Positions 7,165 through 16,251 of a stretch of 33,209 nt of DNA are shown here, piece after piece. Position 1 is the first letter of the stretch. The number at the start of each line of letters is the position of its first letter. The stretch is from the NCBI GenBank assembly GCA_002392655.1, contig DGHK01000012.1, positions 1 through 33,209 of the forward strand, written 5' to 3'. The translations under genes and the position numbers were made by a program. Origin of the DNA: Lachnospiraceae bacterium UBA3850 (lineage in GTDB: Bacteria; Bacillota; Clostridia; Lachnospirales; Lachnospiraceae). The notes under the pieces are model-generated. The model was given only the letters and a program-made list of their open reading frames with translations. It searched no databases and was not told the DNA's origin.

Positions 7165-8931
7165 ATGGCTAATTGGATAATGGTTGTTGACGATGATGCT
7201 GCTAATCTCAAGATGGCAGGTCACATACTCAGCAAAAATAATATGAGGGTTACAGCGCTCAAATCAGGAAGGGCGATGCTGGACTATATCAAAGAGAAGG
7301 GTTCACCTGATTTGATACTGCTCGATATTAAGATGCCGGATCTTGACGGATTCGAGACACTTGATTGTCTCAGAAAGTATGAAAATGAGATGGGATTATC
7401 AGAGACTCCAGTTATATTCCTTACGGCAGATGATACCGCGGGAACAGAAACAAGGGGATTTGAGGTCGGTGTATCTGACTATATCCGTAAGCCTTTCAAT
7501 CCTGATGTATTGCTTCGTCGAATCGACAATGTTATAAACGTACAGTCAGAGATGATTTCACTTAAGAATGACGCAACAATTGATAAGCTTACAGGCTTCC
7601 TCAATAAAGAGGCCACAAATGTTGAGCTTTCGAAGATGTGCGCTTCGAGGAATGGTTGTCTTATGATGATCGACCTTGACTCATTTAAGCTTGTAAATGA
7701 CCTGTTCGGACATGAAATGGGTGATAAGGTGCTTATTACATTTGCAAATATAATCAGAGAAAATATGCCTACCGGAAGTAAGTATGGTCGTATCGGTGGT
7801 GACGAGTTCGTTTCCTTCGCTAGAGGCGTAAGTGAAGAGTCTGAGGTGGCTGAGATAACTAAAAAGCTTAATGAGGACCTCGTTGCTGCTGCAAAGGAGA
7901 TGATGGGAGAGGATATGAACATCCCTCTCGGAACCTCTGTCGGAGCTATCATGGTTCCTAAACATGGTAACGATTATCCTTCGCTTCTCAAGCTTGCTGA
8001 CAAATGTCTCTACGTCGTAAAGAAGAATGGCAAGCATGGATATTCCATCTACTCATCAGAGCTCATGGCAGAGGAAGAAAAGGATGCCGTTACACTTGAT
8101 ATCAAGGGTATCTCAGAAATACTCGGTGAAAGAAATATAACCAACGTTGCTATGCAGCTTGATATGGAAGCCTTTTCCTATGTATACCGCTATGCGACAA
8201 GGTATTTCCTTAGAAATGGTATAAATGCATGTAAAGTTCTTTTTACTCTTGAAAGATCGCAGAATATAAATGACGAGCAGTTCAAGAATTACTGTGATGA
8301 TTTCGGTAATTTCCTCAGAGAATCACTTAGAAAGTCAGATATAATCACAAGAAGCAGATTTAATCAGTACTATATTCTGATCACAGATATCAGAGAGGAA
8401 TTTGTTAACAGAGTGGTGCTTAACCTTCTTGATAAATGGGATGAGAAGTTCGATTTCAGTCTAAATGTAAATTATGAGATTGATTATGCAAGGAATGATG
8501 GTGGTGAGACACCTAACAGATTTCCTGCAAATGTAGTTATGGTCGATGACGATGAAGCTTGTCTGATATTTGTTAACAGGATAGTGAGTGAATATGGTGT
8601 CAACCTTACAATGTTCCGGAGCGGAGCAGAGTTCCTTAACTACGTTAATACAGTAGAAAGAGTTCCTGAGCTCATTCTCCTGGATGTGAGGCTTCCGGGT
8701 ATAAATGGCTTCGAGCTCATGGAAGAACTTAAGAATATAGGTGGCGATATAGCAAGAGTACCTGTTATTTTCTTCACAGGGGATGATGATGAAGAGGATG
8801 AGATAAAGGGACTTTCAATGGGTGCGATGGATTATATAAGAAAGCCTCTCGTTCCTGAGGTACTTAAGGCAAGAGTTAATCATATACTTGAGCTCATCAT
8901 TCTCAGAAAGAGATTTCAGAGAGGAAAGTAA
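7165..8931 (+). CDS. Cytoplasmic response regulator: REC-GGDEF-degenerate GGDEF-REC
   Basis: ATG 7165 follows GGAGGT. Residues 1-125 form a complete receiver (acidic Asp9-Asp11, phospho-acceptor Asp54, Thr87, Lys109). Residues 137-295 are a GGDEF domain with an intact GGDEF at 211-215 and the metal/substrate segment MIDLDSFKLVND, so diguanylate cyclase activity is plausible. No RxxD inhibitory site precedes it. Residues about 310-440 look like a second, degenerate GGDEF fold (LRKSDIITRSRFNQYYILITD at the signature position). Residues 455-585 are a second complete receiver (Asp461-463, Asp507, Thr538, Lys560). No membrane segment. The two following hybrid kinases, 30 and 13 bp apart, are the likely phosphodonors. 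Confidence 0.9.
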   Translation: MANWIMVVDDDAANLKMAGHILSKNNMRVTALKSGRAMLDYIKEKGSPDLILLDIKMPDLDGFETLDCLRKYENEMGLSETPVIFLTADDTAGTETRGFEVGVSDYIRKPFNPDVLLRRIDNVINVQSEMISLKNDATIDKLTGFLNKEATNVELSKMCASRNGCLMMIDLDSFKLVNDLFGHEMGDKVLITFANIIRENMPTGSKYGRIGGDEFVSFARGVSEESEVAEITKKLNEDLVAAAKEMMGEDMNIPLGTSVGAIMVPKHGNDYPSLLKLADKCLYVVKKNGKHGYSIYSSELMAEEEKDAVTLDIKGISEILGERNITNVAMQLDMEAFSYVYRYATRYFLRNGINACKVLFTLERSQNINDEQFKNYCDDFGNFLRESLRKSDIITRSRFNQYYILITDIREEFVNRVVLNLLDKWDEKFDFSLNVNYEIDYARNDGGETPNRFPANVVMVDDDEACLIFVNRIVSEYGVNLTMFRSGAEFLNYVNTVERVPELILLDVRLPGINGFELMEELKNIGGDIARVPVIFFTGDDDEEDEIKGLSMGAMDYIRKPLVPEVLKARVNHILELIILRKRFQRGK

Positions 8932-8961
8932 ACACCGTAACTAACTATAAAAGGAATTATC

Positions 8962-11598
8962 ATGAATCAGAATAAAGAAACAAGTGAATTCTTTCATATG
9001 GCACACCTGGTCCTGCTGATCGGATATACCGTGTTTGTGGGTATGTTTTTCATAATCACATTTCTTCTTGAATGGGAGAAGTGGCCACTTTTTCTTGCGG
9101 CAGCCGGAGTATTCACATGCTGGTTTATATTTATCAGATCTATTTTTTCAGAGGCTCAGAGAACCTGGGTGACCTGTATAATTATGATGTGCAATTACTT
9201 CATATATGGAACGCATCTTACGAGCACCTACGATCTTGTGATCGTTATGTCGGTTATCATGCTTCTTCTCGCTATGACGGGAAGAGTCGGAACTATCACG
9301 GCTTGTCAGATAACCTACTACATAACCATGACCTATGACCTCATTTGTCTATATATGCTGGGGGAAAAGCTGACTATTCTTCTTGCCTGCAGAATAGCTA
9401 TGCATTATTTGGTAATGACATTGGTTGCATCCCTTGCAAGATCAATGGTCAAGAGATGGTATGTGGTTCTGGATGCGTCAGCACATGAAATAGAAGAGCT
9501 GACGGAATCCTCACAGAGGCTTAATGATTTCCTTGCAAATGTATCTCATGAGCTCAGAACTCCTGTAAATGCAGTTATTGGGCTTTCAAACATTTGCATA
9601 GATAAGGAGGACAGCCCTGAACTCAGAAGTAATATGCTCGAGGTAAGAAATGCAGGACGCCGTATGGCTGAGCAGATAGGCGATATCCTTGATTATTCAG
9701 AGATGGATAGTGGAAATATCGTAATCAACGAAGAAGACTATTTGATCGGCTCACTTCTTAATGATCTGATGGTTGACTTAAGAGAGATAAAGCCTGAGAA
9801 GCTGGAGCTTATCATCGATGTTGATCCCGCAGTTCCGGCAGTACTTAACACTGACGTAGTTAAGATGAAGAAGGTGATTAAGTCCCTCATCTCAAATGGA
9901 TTCAAGTATACACAGGAAGGTGGTGTATATCTGAATATCTCAAGTGAGAAGAAGGACTATGGTATAAATCTTATAATCGAGGTTTCGGATACCGGTATCG
10001 GTATGAACGAAGAGGAGCTTGAGCGTGTTTACGAGAGATTCTATCAGTCTGATTCAGGCAGATCGAGAAAGAGCGGTGGACTCGGACTTGGTCTTGGTAT
10101 CGTATCAGGCTTTGTTTCGTTGCTTGGAGGTTTTATAACAATAAGTAGCAAGCCTGAAGTGGGTACAACAGTACGAGTAAGCCTGCCTCAGAGGGTTATT
10201 GATGAGACGAGATGCGTATCACTCAAGAATCCAAAGGATATCGATGTAGCTGCATTTCTTGATATCAATAAATTCCTTCCGAGAGTTCGTGAATTCTATA
10301 ATGCACAGGCAAGGACTATGGCACTTAAGCTTGGTCTTAACCTGTATACGATCGAATCACAAAATGCGCTTAAGAATCTGTCCGGAAGTCTGACGCATCT
10401 TTTTGTCGGACAGGATGAGTATATAGAAAACAGAGAATATATAGAGAAGCTTGCGAAGGAGCTTTACGTTGTTGTAGTTTCAGAACCTGGATTTAAGCTC
10501 CCGGATAATTCCTTTGCAAGAATGGTTGAGAAGCCTTTCTATGCATTTCCTATTGCATCTATTCTTAATAGCAGCAAGGGTAAGAATAAAGAGATTGGCT
10601 CTCAGATGAAGCTAAGAGGTGTAAAGGCTCTGGTTGTTGATGATGAGCCGATGAACCTTGTAGTTGCGAAGAGTATATTCAAGCGTTACGACATCGAGGT
10701 TACAACTGCTATGTCCGGACCTGAATCAATCGAGCAGTGCCGTAAGCAGGTATTTAATATCATATTCATGGATCATATGATGGCAGGCATGGACGGTGTG
10801 GAAGCGATGAAGAAGATACGTTCCGATGTGAGTGGTCTGAATTCACTCGTTCCGGTTATTGCGCTTACTGCCAATGCGATGAGTTCCGCAAAGCAGATGT
10901 TTATGGCTGAAGGCTTTGACGGTTTTGTCAGCAAGCCTATAGAACTGGAGTCACTTGAAAGAGTGATGAAGAAGGTTCTTCCGAAGGAAGTTATATACTA
11001 TGTAGCAACTGATGAAAGAAAAAGCTCTGATAAAGAGGTCGGCAAAGTGACCGAAGCAAAGCCTGAGAAAACGGACGATGAGGTTATGGAATTCAGTCCG
11101 GAAGCATCAGACGAAGTCATGGAATTTAATCCGGATGGTTCAGATGATGTTATGGAGTTTGGTCCCGATGGTTCGGATGATGTTATGGAGTTTGGTCCCG
11201 ATGCAGACTCAGGCGGTAGTAAAGGAGCGGGAGACTTCGATTCTCAGAAAAAGCAGATGGAAGGTCTCGGAATTAATGTTCAGGCCGGAGTTGACTATTG
11301 TATGGGTGATAGTGAATTCTATCTCGAACTCATGAATCAGTTCCTCAGTGAAGCGGATGAGAAGGTTGGAAAAATCAAAAGCTTCTATGATGAAAAAGAT
11401 TTCAAGAATTATGAGATACTTATTCACGCAGTTAAGAGTAATTCTAAAATGATAGGAATAGATAATCTGTCCGAGGATGCAAAGAAGCTTGAGAAGGCGG
11501 CACGCGAGGGCGATATAGACTATGTTGATCAGAATCACAGCAGAGTCGTGGCAGCGTATGAAAGCATCGCAGGAGAACTGAAGGATATACTTAAGTAA
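8962..11598 (+). CDS. Membrane hybrid sensor histidine kinase with REC and HPt domains
   Basis: ATG 8962 follows AAAGGA. The 878-residue protein has about six hydrophobic segments in residues 15-165 and no large extracellular domain, so the signal is probably sensed in or near the membrane. HisKA: FLANVSHELRTP with His196. ATPase: N box SNGFKYT (about 311-317), DTGIGM (343-348), GLGLGLGI (373-380). Residues about 425-540 look like a degenerate receiver without acidic pocket. A complete receiver follows (Asp560-561, Asp604, Thr636, Lys658). A linker of four 11-residue repeats (about 706-749) leads to an HPt domain, with His822 in IHAVKSNSKMIG. The set suggests an internal phosphorelay that can pass phosphate out through HPt, perhaps to the neighbouring two-receiver protein. 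Confidence 0.92.
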   Translation: MNQNKETSEFFHMAHLVLLIGYTVFVGMFFIITFLLEWEKWPLFLAAAGVFTCWFIFIRSIFSEAQRTWVTCIIMMCNYFIYGTHLTSTYDLVIVMSVIMLLLAMTGRVGTITACQITYYITMTYDLICLYMLGEKLTILLACRIAMHYLVMTLVASLARSMVKRWYVVLDASAHEIEELTESSQRLNDFLANVSHELRTPVNAVIGLSNICIDKEDSPELRSNMLEVRNAGRRMAEQIGDILDYSEMDSGNIVINEEDYLIGSLLNDLMVDLREIKPEKLELIIDVDPAVPAVLNTDVVKMKKVIKSLISNGFKYTQEGGVYLNISSEKKDYGINLIIEVSDTGIGMNEEELERVYERFYQSDSGRSRKSGGLGLGLGIVSGFVSLLGGFITISSKPEVGTTVRVSLPQRVIDETRCVSLKNPKDIDVAAFLDINKFLPRVREFYNAQARTMALKLGLNLYTIESQNALKNLSGSLTHLFVGQDEYIENREYIEKLAKELYVVVVSEPGFKLPDNSFARMVEKPFYAFPIASILNSSKGKNKEIGSQMKLRGVKALVVDDEPMNLVVAKSIFKRYDIEVTTAMSGPESIEQCRKQVFNIIFMDHMMAGMDGVEAMKKIRSDVSGLNSLVPVIALTANAMSSAKQMFMAEGFDGFVSKPIELESLERVMKKVLPKEVIYYVATDERKSSDKEVGKVTEAKPEKTDDEVMEFSPEASDEVMEFNPDGSDDVMEFGPDGSDDVMEFGPDADSGGSKGAGDFDSQKKQMEGLGINVQAGVDYCMGDSEFYLELMNQFLSEADEKVGKIKSFYDEKDFKNYEILIHAVKSNSKMIGIDNLSEDAKKLEKAAREGDIDYVDQNHSRVVAAYESIAGELKDILK
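11077..11208 (+). repeat. Four 33-bp (11-codon) tandem repeats in the kinase linker
   Basis: In-frame units start at 11077, 11110, 11143 and 11176 and encode D-[ED]-V-M-E-F-x-P-[ED]-[AG]-S or close variants. The last two units are nearly identical in DNA while the first two have diverged, which points to recent slippage at the 3' end. The repeats form a flexible acidic tether between the receiver and HPt domains. Confidence 0.9.
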
Positions 11599-11611
11599 AT
11601 GGAGTTAATTT

Positions 11612-14287
11612 ATGATTACTAAACTTATCAAATATGTAAGAGATGATGAAATAAATATATCGGAAAGAGTTTATGTCCTTAACATACATATAACTACGAC
11701 GCTCATCCTTCTTTCAATGTTTGCCAGACTTGCAGTAAGAGGAATGGCATCGGATACGATTATCTGTCTGGTAAGTGGGCTTGCTTATGTATTTGTAGCT
11801 GTAACTGCATTTAAGCTTAATAGGAAAAATGTAGGAGCAGTCATCAACTGTGCATGCCTCAGTAATCTCTTCTTTCCGCTTATTTTTTTCTATTGTAACG
11901 GAATTCACGGAGATGCACCGCTCTGGTTTATCTATGGTCTTATGACGATCAGTACGATAACCTCCGGGCTTGCAAGAAAGATACTTTATTTCTTTGCTTA
12001 TTTTTCAGCTATAGTATGTTATATGGTAGCTGTTTATTATCCAAATTCGCTGCATGTTCTTTCAAGCCATGATGCGTATCTGATTTCCATAGTTACTCTC
12101 ATTCTTTTGGGAGTTTCTGTCATAAGTACTCTGATACTTCAGAACAAGCTCTTTGAGAAGGAAAATGCACGTGTTCAGGAGCAGAATAAAGAAATCGAGG
12201 GACTTATCGCATCTCAGAACAGATTCTTCTCAAGCATGAGTCATGAGATACGTACTCCTATTAATACAATAATCGGACTTAATGAGATGATACTTCGTGA
12301 GGATATCAACGATGAGATAGCGGAGGATGCCGTAAATATCAGAGCAGCCGGCAAGATGCTTCTCAATACCATAAATGATATCCTGGATATGTCTAAGTTC
12401 CAGGCAGGAGATATGAGACTTCTGGTAGAAAACTATAATACCGGAAGTATGTTATCTGATCTTGTAGGTATGCTTTGGATTAAGGCGAAGGAAAAGAATC
12501 TGGATCTTAAGATAAATGTAGCGCCTGATCTTCCTGCTGAACTAAAGGGTGATGAGGTCAGGATAAAGCAGATACTTATGAATATCCTGAACAACGCTAT
12601 AAAGTATACCAAGGAAGGGTCAGTCAGTCTCAGCGTTGAATGTGAGAGGAAGGAAGACGGAATCATCAACATGATCTATACGGTTGAGGATACCGGTATG
12701 GGAATCAAGAAAGAAGATATCCCATATCTCTTCACTGCATTTAAGAGAGTTGATGAGGGAAATACAAAGCATATCGAGGGAACCGGACTCGGACTTTCAA
12801 TCGTTAAACAGTTCCTGGATCTTATGGGCGGAACTGTTAAGGTTAACAGTGTATATACGAAGGGCAGTACATTTGTCATAGAGATACCTCAGAAGAGCGC
12901 ATCTGAAAAAGAACTTGGAGAGTATGATTTCGAGAAGAGACACAACTTAAAGCATCGTGCAAATTATAAGCAGATGATCGAGGCACCTGATGCTAAGCTT
13001 CTGGTTGTTGATGATAATGAGTCGAACCTTCTTGTGGTCAAGAAGCTCCTTCGTGAAACCAAGATACAGATAGATACTGCGAAGAGCGGTCCGGAGGCAC
13101 TGCAGATGACGCTTGATAAGAAGTATGACCTTATCTTTATGGATCACCTGATGCCGGATATGGATGGTATCGAATGCTTCAATGCCATAAGAAATCAGCT
13201 CGGCGGACTCTGTCGTGAGACGAGCATCGTCGTGCTTACCGCAAATGCAGGCGAGGAGAATCGTGGTCTTTATGCGAAGACAGGATTTAATGGTTATCTC
13301 GTAAAGCCGGTTTCGGGAGCTGACCTTGAGCAGGAGCTTTACAGACAGCTTCCAAAGAGCCTTATGCGTGTTACTGATGTTGAGGCTGCAGAGGGCGGCG
13401 AATCGATTACGCTTATGACCTCGGGACAGAAGAAAGCGAAGGTTGTTATAACGACAGACAGTGGAGCGGATCTTCCACTTGAGCTTTATGAAAAATATGA
13501 TATCTCTGTTTTCTCACTTAGTATAAAGACCAAGCATGGTGTATTTAAGGATATAATCGAGATAGATACACCGGGTATTCTTAAGTACCTTGAGAATAAA
13601 GATAATCTTGCAGAGTCTGTTCCTCCAACAGTAGAGGAGTATGAGACATTTTTCGCTGATCAGCTGCTTAAAGCGAACGACGTTGTATATATAGCTTCTT
13701 CATCTCAGCTCGATGGTAGTACATATCATATAGCCAAGGAGGCGGCTCAGTCCTTTGATAATGTTTTTGTCCTTGATAGTATGAACTTCTCAGGTGGACA
13801 GGGACTGGTTGCGCTTATGGCCTGCCGTATGGCTGAGGCCGGAATGGGTGCAGCAGATATCATCCCAAGACTTGAAATCAGATATCAGCTGGTTAAGTCG
13901 AGTATCATGATCGATAACCTTGATTACCTCGCAAGGATGCAGCGTGTCGGAACAGGCTACTCCAATCTGATGAAGGCACTGCTTCTCAGACCTGTTACGG
14001 TTATGAAGGACGGAAAGCTTGTGCGTGCAGGCTTTAGATTTGGTGCAAAGGAAAGAGTATGGAAGACATATATAAGAAATTCCATAACAAGCTGCAAACC
14101 GGATGACACCGTAATCATAATAAATCACGTAGGACTTAGTAAAAAAGAAATCGAATGGCTGCATGCAGAAATCGATAAACGCTTTAAGTTTAAACGTGTT
14201 ATATTCCAGCAGTCCAGTCCATCCATTGCTATGGGATGTGGGCCGGGTTCCTTCGGAATATCCTTCGTTGAGGATAGGGAAGTATAA
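11612..14287 (+). CDS. Membrane hybrid histidine kinase-receiver fused to a DegV/FakB-like fatty-acid-binding domain
   Basis: ATG 11612 follows a weak GGAG, 13 bp after the previous stop. The 891-residue protein has about six hydrophobic segments in residues 22-180. HisKA: FFSSMSHEIRTP with His211. ATPase: NILNNAIKYT (about 324-333), DTGMGI (360-365), GTGLGLSI (390-397). The receiver spans about 461-585 (Asp467-468, Asp511, Thr543, Lys565). From about residue 608 to the end is a full-length DegV domain: VVITTDSGADLP, IASSSQLDGSTYHIA (the Ser/Gly/Thr lipid-headgroup region), DSMNFSGGQGL and a C-terminal GCGPGSFGISFV. DegV/FakB proteins bind a single fatty acid and usually stand alone at about 280 residues. 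Fusion to a kinase suggests that lipid state is sensed or is an output. No frameshift or stop separates the parts. Confidence 0.92.
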   Translation: MITKLIKYVRDDEINISERVYVLNIHITTTLILLSMFARLAVRGMASDTIICLVSGLAYVFVAVTAFKLNRKNVGAVINCACLSNLFFPLIFFYCNGIHGDAPLWFIYGLMTISTITSGLARKILYFFAYFSAIVCYMVAVYYPNSLHVLSSHDAYLISIVTLILLGVSVISTLILQNKLFEKENARVQEQNKEIEGLIASQNRFFSSMSHEIRTPINTIIGLNEMILREDINDEIAEDAVNIRAAGKMLLNTINDILDMSKFQAGDMRLLVENYNTGSMLSDLVGMLWIKAKEKNLDLKINVAPDLPAELKGDEVRIKQILMNILNNAIKYTKEGSVSLSVECERKEDGIINMIYTVEDTGMGIKKEDIPYLFTAFKRVDEGNTKHIEGTGLGLSIVKQFLDLMGGTVKVNSVYTKGSTFVIEIPQKSASEKELGEYDFEKRHNLKHRANYKQMIEAPDAKLLVVDDNESNLLVVKKLLRETKIQIDTAKSGPEALQMTLDKKYDLIFMDHLMPDMDGIECFNAIRNQLGGLCRETSIVVLTANAGEENRGLYAKTGFNGYLVKPVSGADLEQELYRQLPKSLMRVTDVEAAEGGESITLMTSGQKKAKVVITTDSGADLPLELYEKYDISVFSLSIKTKHGVFKDIIEIDTPGILKYLENKDNLAESVPPTVEEYETFFADQLLKANDVVYIASSSQLDGSTYHIAKEAAQSFDNVFVLDSMNFSGGQGLVALMACRMAEAGMGAADIIPRLEIRYQLVKSSIMIDNLDYLARMQRVGTGYSNLMKALLLRPVTVMKDGKLVRAGFRFGAKERVWKTYIRNSITSCKPDDTVIIINHVGLSKKEIEWLHAEIDKRFKFKRVIFQQSSPSIAMGCGPGSFGISFVEDREV

Positions 14288-14294
14288 ATAAAGC

Positions 14295-14322
14295 TTGCAT
14301 TTTAGAAAAAATGTGCTAGAAT
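14295..14322 (+). promoter_or_regulatory. Promoter of the rimP-ribF operon
   Basis: TTGCAT (14295-14300), a 16-bp spacer and TAGAAT (14317-14322), with a TG dinucleotide placed as in an extended -10 element. It lies just after the DegV-fusion gene and before the leader hairpin. Confidence 0.65.
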
Positions 14323-14347
14323 ACCTATAACTTAATAAATCATTACT

Positions 14348-14384
14348 AGAGTGGGTTCGGAAAAACCGAGTCCACTCTTTGTTT
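14348..14384 (+). promoter_or_regulatory. Leader hairpin upstream of rimP, possible attenuator
   Basis: A 13-pair stem (AGAGTGGGTTCGG at 14348-14360 with CCGAGTCCACTCT at 14366-14378; two G-U pairs) closes an AAAAA loop and is followed by TTTGTTT. Hairpins of the GTGGG...CCCAC kind in front of rimP/ylxS are familiar to me from other Firmicutes. Whether this one terminates, attenuates or binds a ribosomal factor cannot be told from sequence. Confidence 0.65.
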
Positions 14385-14438
14385 ATGGAGAGAGTTATTT
14401 GAACTTAGATGAGTTCACTGTTGTAATGGAGGAATGAA

Positions 14439-14915
14439 TTGAAAAGAGCAGAAATTGAAAAGAGGACTGAGGAGCTTGTGCTGGATATTATTAGAGGCAC
14501 GGATATAGAGCTCTGGGACGTGGAGTACGTCAAGGAGGGTTCGGAGTTTTACCTGAGGGTTTATATAGATAAGCCCGGTGGAATCACGATCGATGACTGT
14601 GTCGAGGTAAACAGGGCACTCAACCCGAAGCTGGATGAGGAAGACTATATCGAGGAGGCTTATATACTAGAGGTCAGCTCACCGGGGCTTACCAGAAAGC
14701 TGAAGAAGGACAGAGACTTCGAGAAGAGTATCGGGAAGCTGGTACATATCAAGCTATACAAGGCCGAGAGTGGGTCGAAGGAATTTGTCGGCAGGCTGGT
14801 TTCCTTTAGCGATGATGAGATAGTGATCAGGTCTGACGGGGCAGAGGATGATGCAGAGATCAAACTAAACAGAAGCAACGTATCGTCTGCAAGACTTGAA
14901 TTCGAAGATGAGTAG
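14439..14915 (+). CDS. rimP: Ribosome maturation factor RimP
   Basis: The TTG start at 14439 follows GGAGGA. The 158-residue product has the RimP N-terminal alpha/beta domain (IELWDVEYVKEGSEFYLRVYID, then ITIDDCVEVNRAL and ILEVSSPGLTRKL) and the C-terminal Sm-like barrel (GKLVHIKLY, FVGRLVSFSDDEIVIR). RimP assists 30S subunit assembly in the cytoplasm. Length and order are normal. It heads the operon, with nusA 79 bp downstream. Confidence 0.95.
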   Translation: MKRAEIEKRTEELVLDIIRGTDIELWDVEYVKEGSEFYLRVYIDKPGGITIDDCVEVNRALNPKLDEEDYIEEAYILEVSSPGLTRKLKKDRDFEKSIGKLVHIKLYKAESGSKEFVGRLVSFSDDEIVIRSDGAEDDAEIKLNRSNVSSARLEFEDE

Positions 14916-14994
14916 ATGTAAATAAATCCGAACGTAAGTGAGGAAATAAAATAATAAATAAAGAATAATTCATATTCATTAAAAGGAGGATGAA

Positions 14995-16212
14995 ATGACA
15001 GAGATAATAGAAGCATTAAACATGCTGGAGAAAGAGAAGAATATTGAGAAGGCAGTGATGATCGATTCAATCGAGAAGGCTATCGTATCTGCTTGTGAGA
15101 GAGACTTCGGAAAGGATGCAGTTGTTGCACATATGGATCCTGAAACAGGAGAGATAACAGTTACTGCACCGAAGCAGGTAGTTGACGAGATCAATGATCC
15201 TAACACAGATATACTTATTGAGGATGCCAGACACATCGATCCTGACTGCGAGATAAATGATTTCATTCAGTGTGAGATCAAGACACTTGATTTCGGTCGT
15301 ATCGCTGCTCAGAAGGCACGCGGTATCATCCTTCAGAATATCAAAGAAGGCGAGAGAAAAGCTGTTTATGATTACTTCAAGGACAGAGAGAAAACAATCA
15401 TGACAGGTGTTGTTCAGAGATATGTTGGTTACAACCTGAGCATCAACCTCGGCGGCAAGACAGATGCAATTCTCAGCTCAAGAGAAATGATCCCTGGTGA
15501 GAAGTATCGTCCGGGTGACAGAATAAAGGTTTATATCGTAGGTGTTAAGGAAAATCAGAAGGGTGGCTTCCGTATCGTTACATCCAGAACTCACCCCGAG
15601 TTCGTAAAGAAGCTTTTCGAGAGAGAGGTTTCCGAGATTGCAGACGGAACTGTAGAGATCATGAGTATCTCAAGAGAGGCAGGTTCACGTTCAAAGCTTG
15701 CTGTATGGTCTAACGATTCTGATGTAGATGCAGTAGGTGCCTGCGTTGGTCTGAACAGCGTAAGAATAAACAACATCGTTGATGATCTCTGCGGAGAGAA
15801 GATAGATGTTATCGAGTGGGATGAGGATCCTGCAATCTTCATAGAGAATGCACTTCGTCCATCACCTGTTATATCAGTAGTAGTTGACGAGGAAAACAGA
15901 ATGGCAAGAGTCGTAGTTCCTGACGAGAAGCTCTCACTTGCAATTGGTAAGGAAGGTCAGAACGCTCGTCTTGCAGCAAGACTTACAGACTACAAGATTG
16001 ATATCAAGAGTGAGAGTCAGGCTGAAGAGGATGATGAGTACTACGATGATGAGTATGATGAAGAAGAGTACGAAGAAGAGTATGATGACGAGTACGATGA
16101 GACTGAGGATGCAGATGCTGCTGTAGAGGCTGATGAGGCTGAGGACGCAGTTGAAGATGATGTAGCTGAAGATACAGATGACGTTACCGATGAGGAGGCA
16201 ACTGAGGAGTAA
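14995..16212 (+). CDS. nusA: Transcription termination/antitermination factor NusA
   Basis: ATG 14995 follows AAAGGAGGATGAA. The 405-residue protein has the NusA N-terminal RNA-polymerase-binding domain (about 1-130), an S1 domain (about 133-200, GVVQRYVGYNLSINLGG), and two KH domains (about 200-345, with ISREAGSRSKLAVWS, AIGKEGQNARLAARLTDYKIDI). It ends in a very acidic tail (about 350-405, long runs of D, E and Y) instead of the AR repeats of E. coli. NusA binds RNA polymerase and nascent RNA and modulates pausing and termination. Confidence 0.97.
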   Translation: MTEIIEALNMLEKEKNIEKAVMIDSIEKAIVSACERDFGKDAVVAHMDPETGEITVTAPKQVVDEINDPNTDILIEDARHIDPDCEINDFIQCEIKTLDFGRIAAQKARGIILQNIKEGERKAVYDYFKDREKTIMTGVVQRYVGYNLSINLGGKTDAILSSREMIPGEKYRPGDRIKVYIVGVKENQKGGFRIVTSRTHPEFVKKLFEREVSEIADGTVEIMSISREAGSRSKLAVWSNDSDVDAVGACVGLNSVRINNIVDDLCGEKIDVIEWDEDPAIFIENALRPSPVISVVVDEENRMARVVVPDEKLSLAIGKEGQNARLAARLTDYKIDIKSESQAEEDDEYYDDEYDEEEYEEEYDDEYDETEDADAAVEADEAEDAVEDDVAEDTDDVTDEEATEE

Positions 16213-16251
16213 ACTTTAGATAAAAGAAACTATTGATAAAAGGAGCCTGCT

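Noticed and set aside
11077..11208. 33-bp repeats as a CRISPR-like or regulatory array
   Set aside because: The units are in frame, contiguous and encode an acidic linker inside an intact kinase gene.
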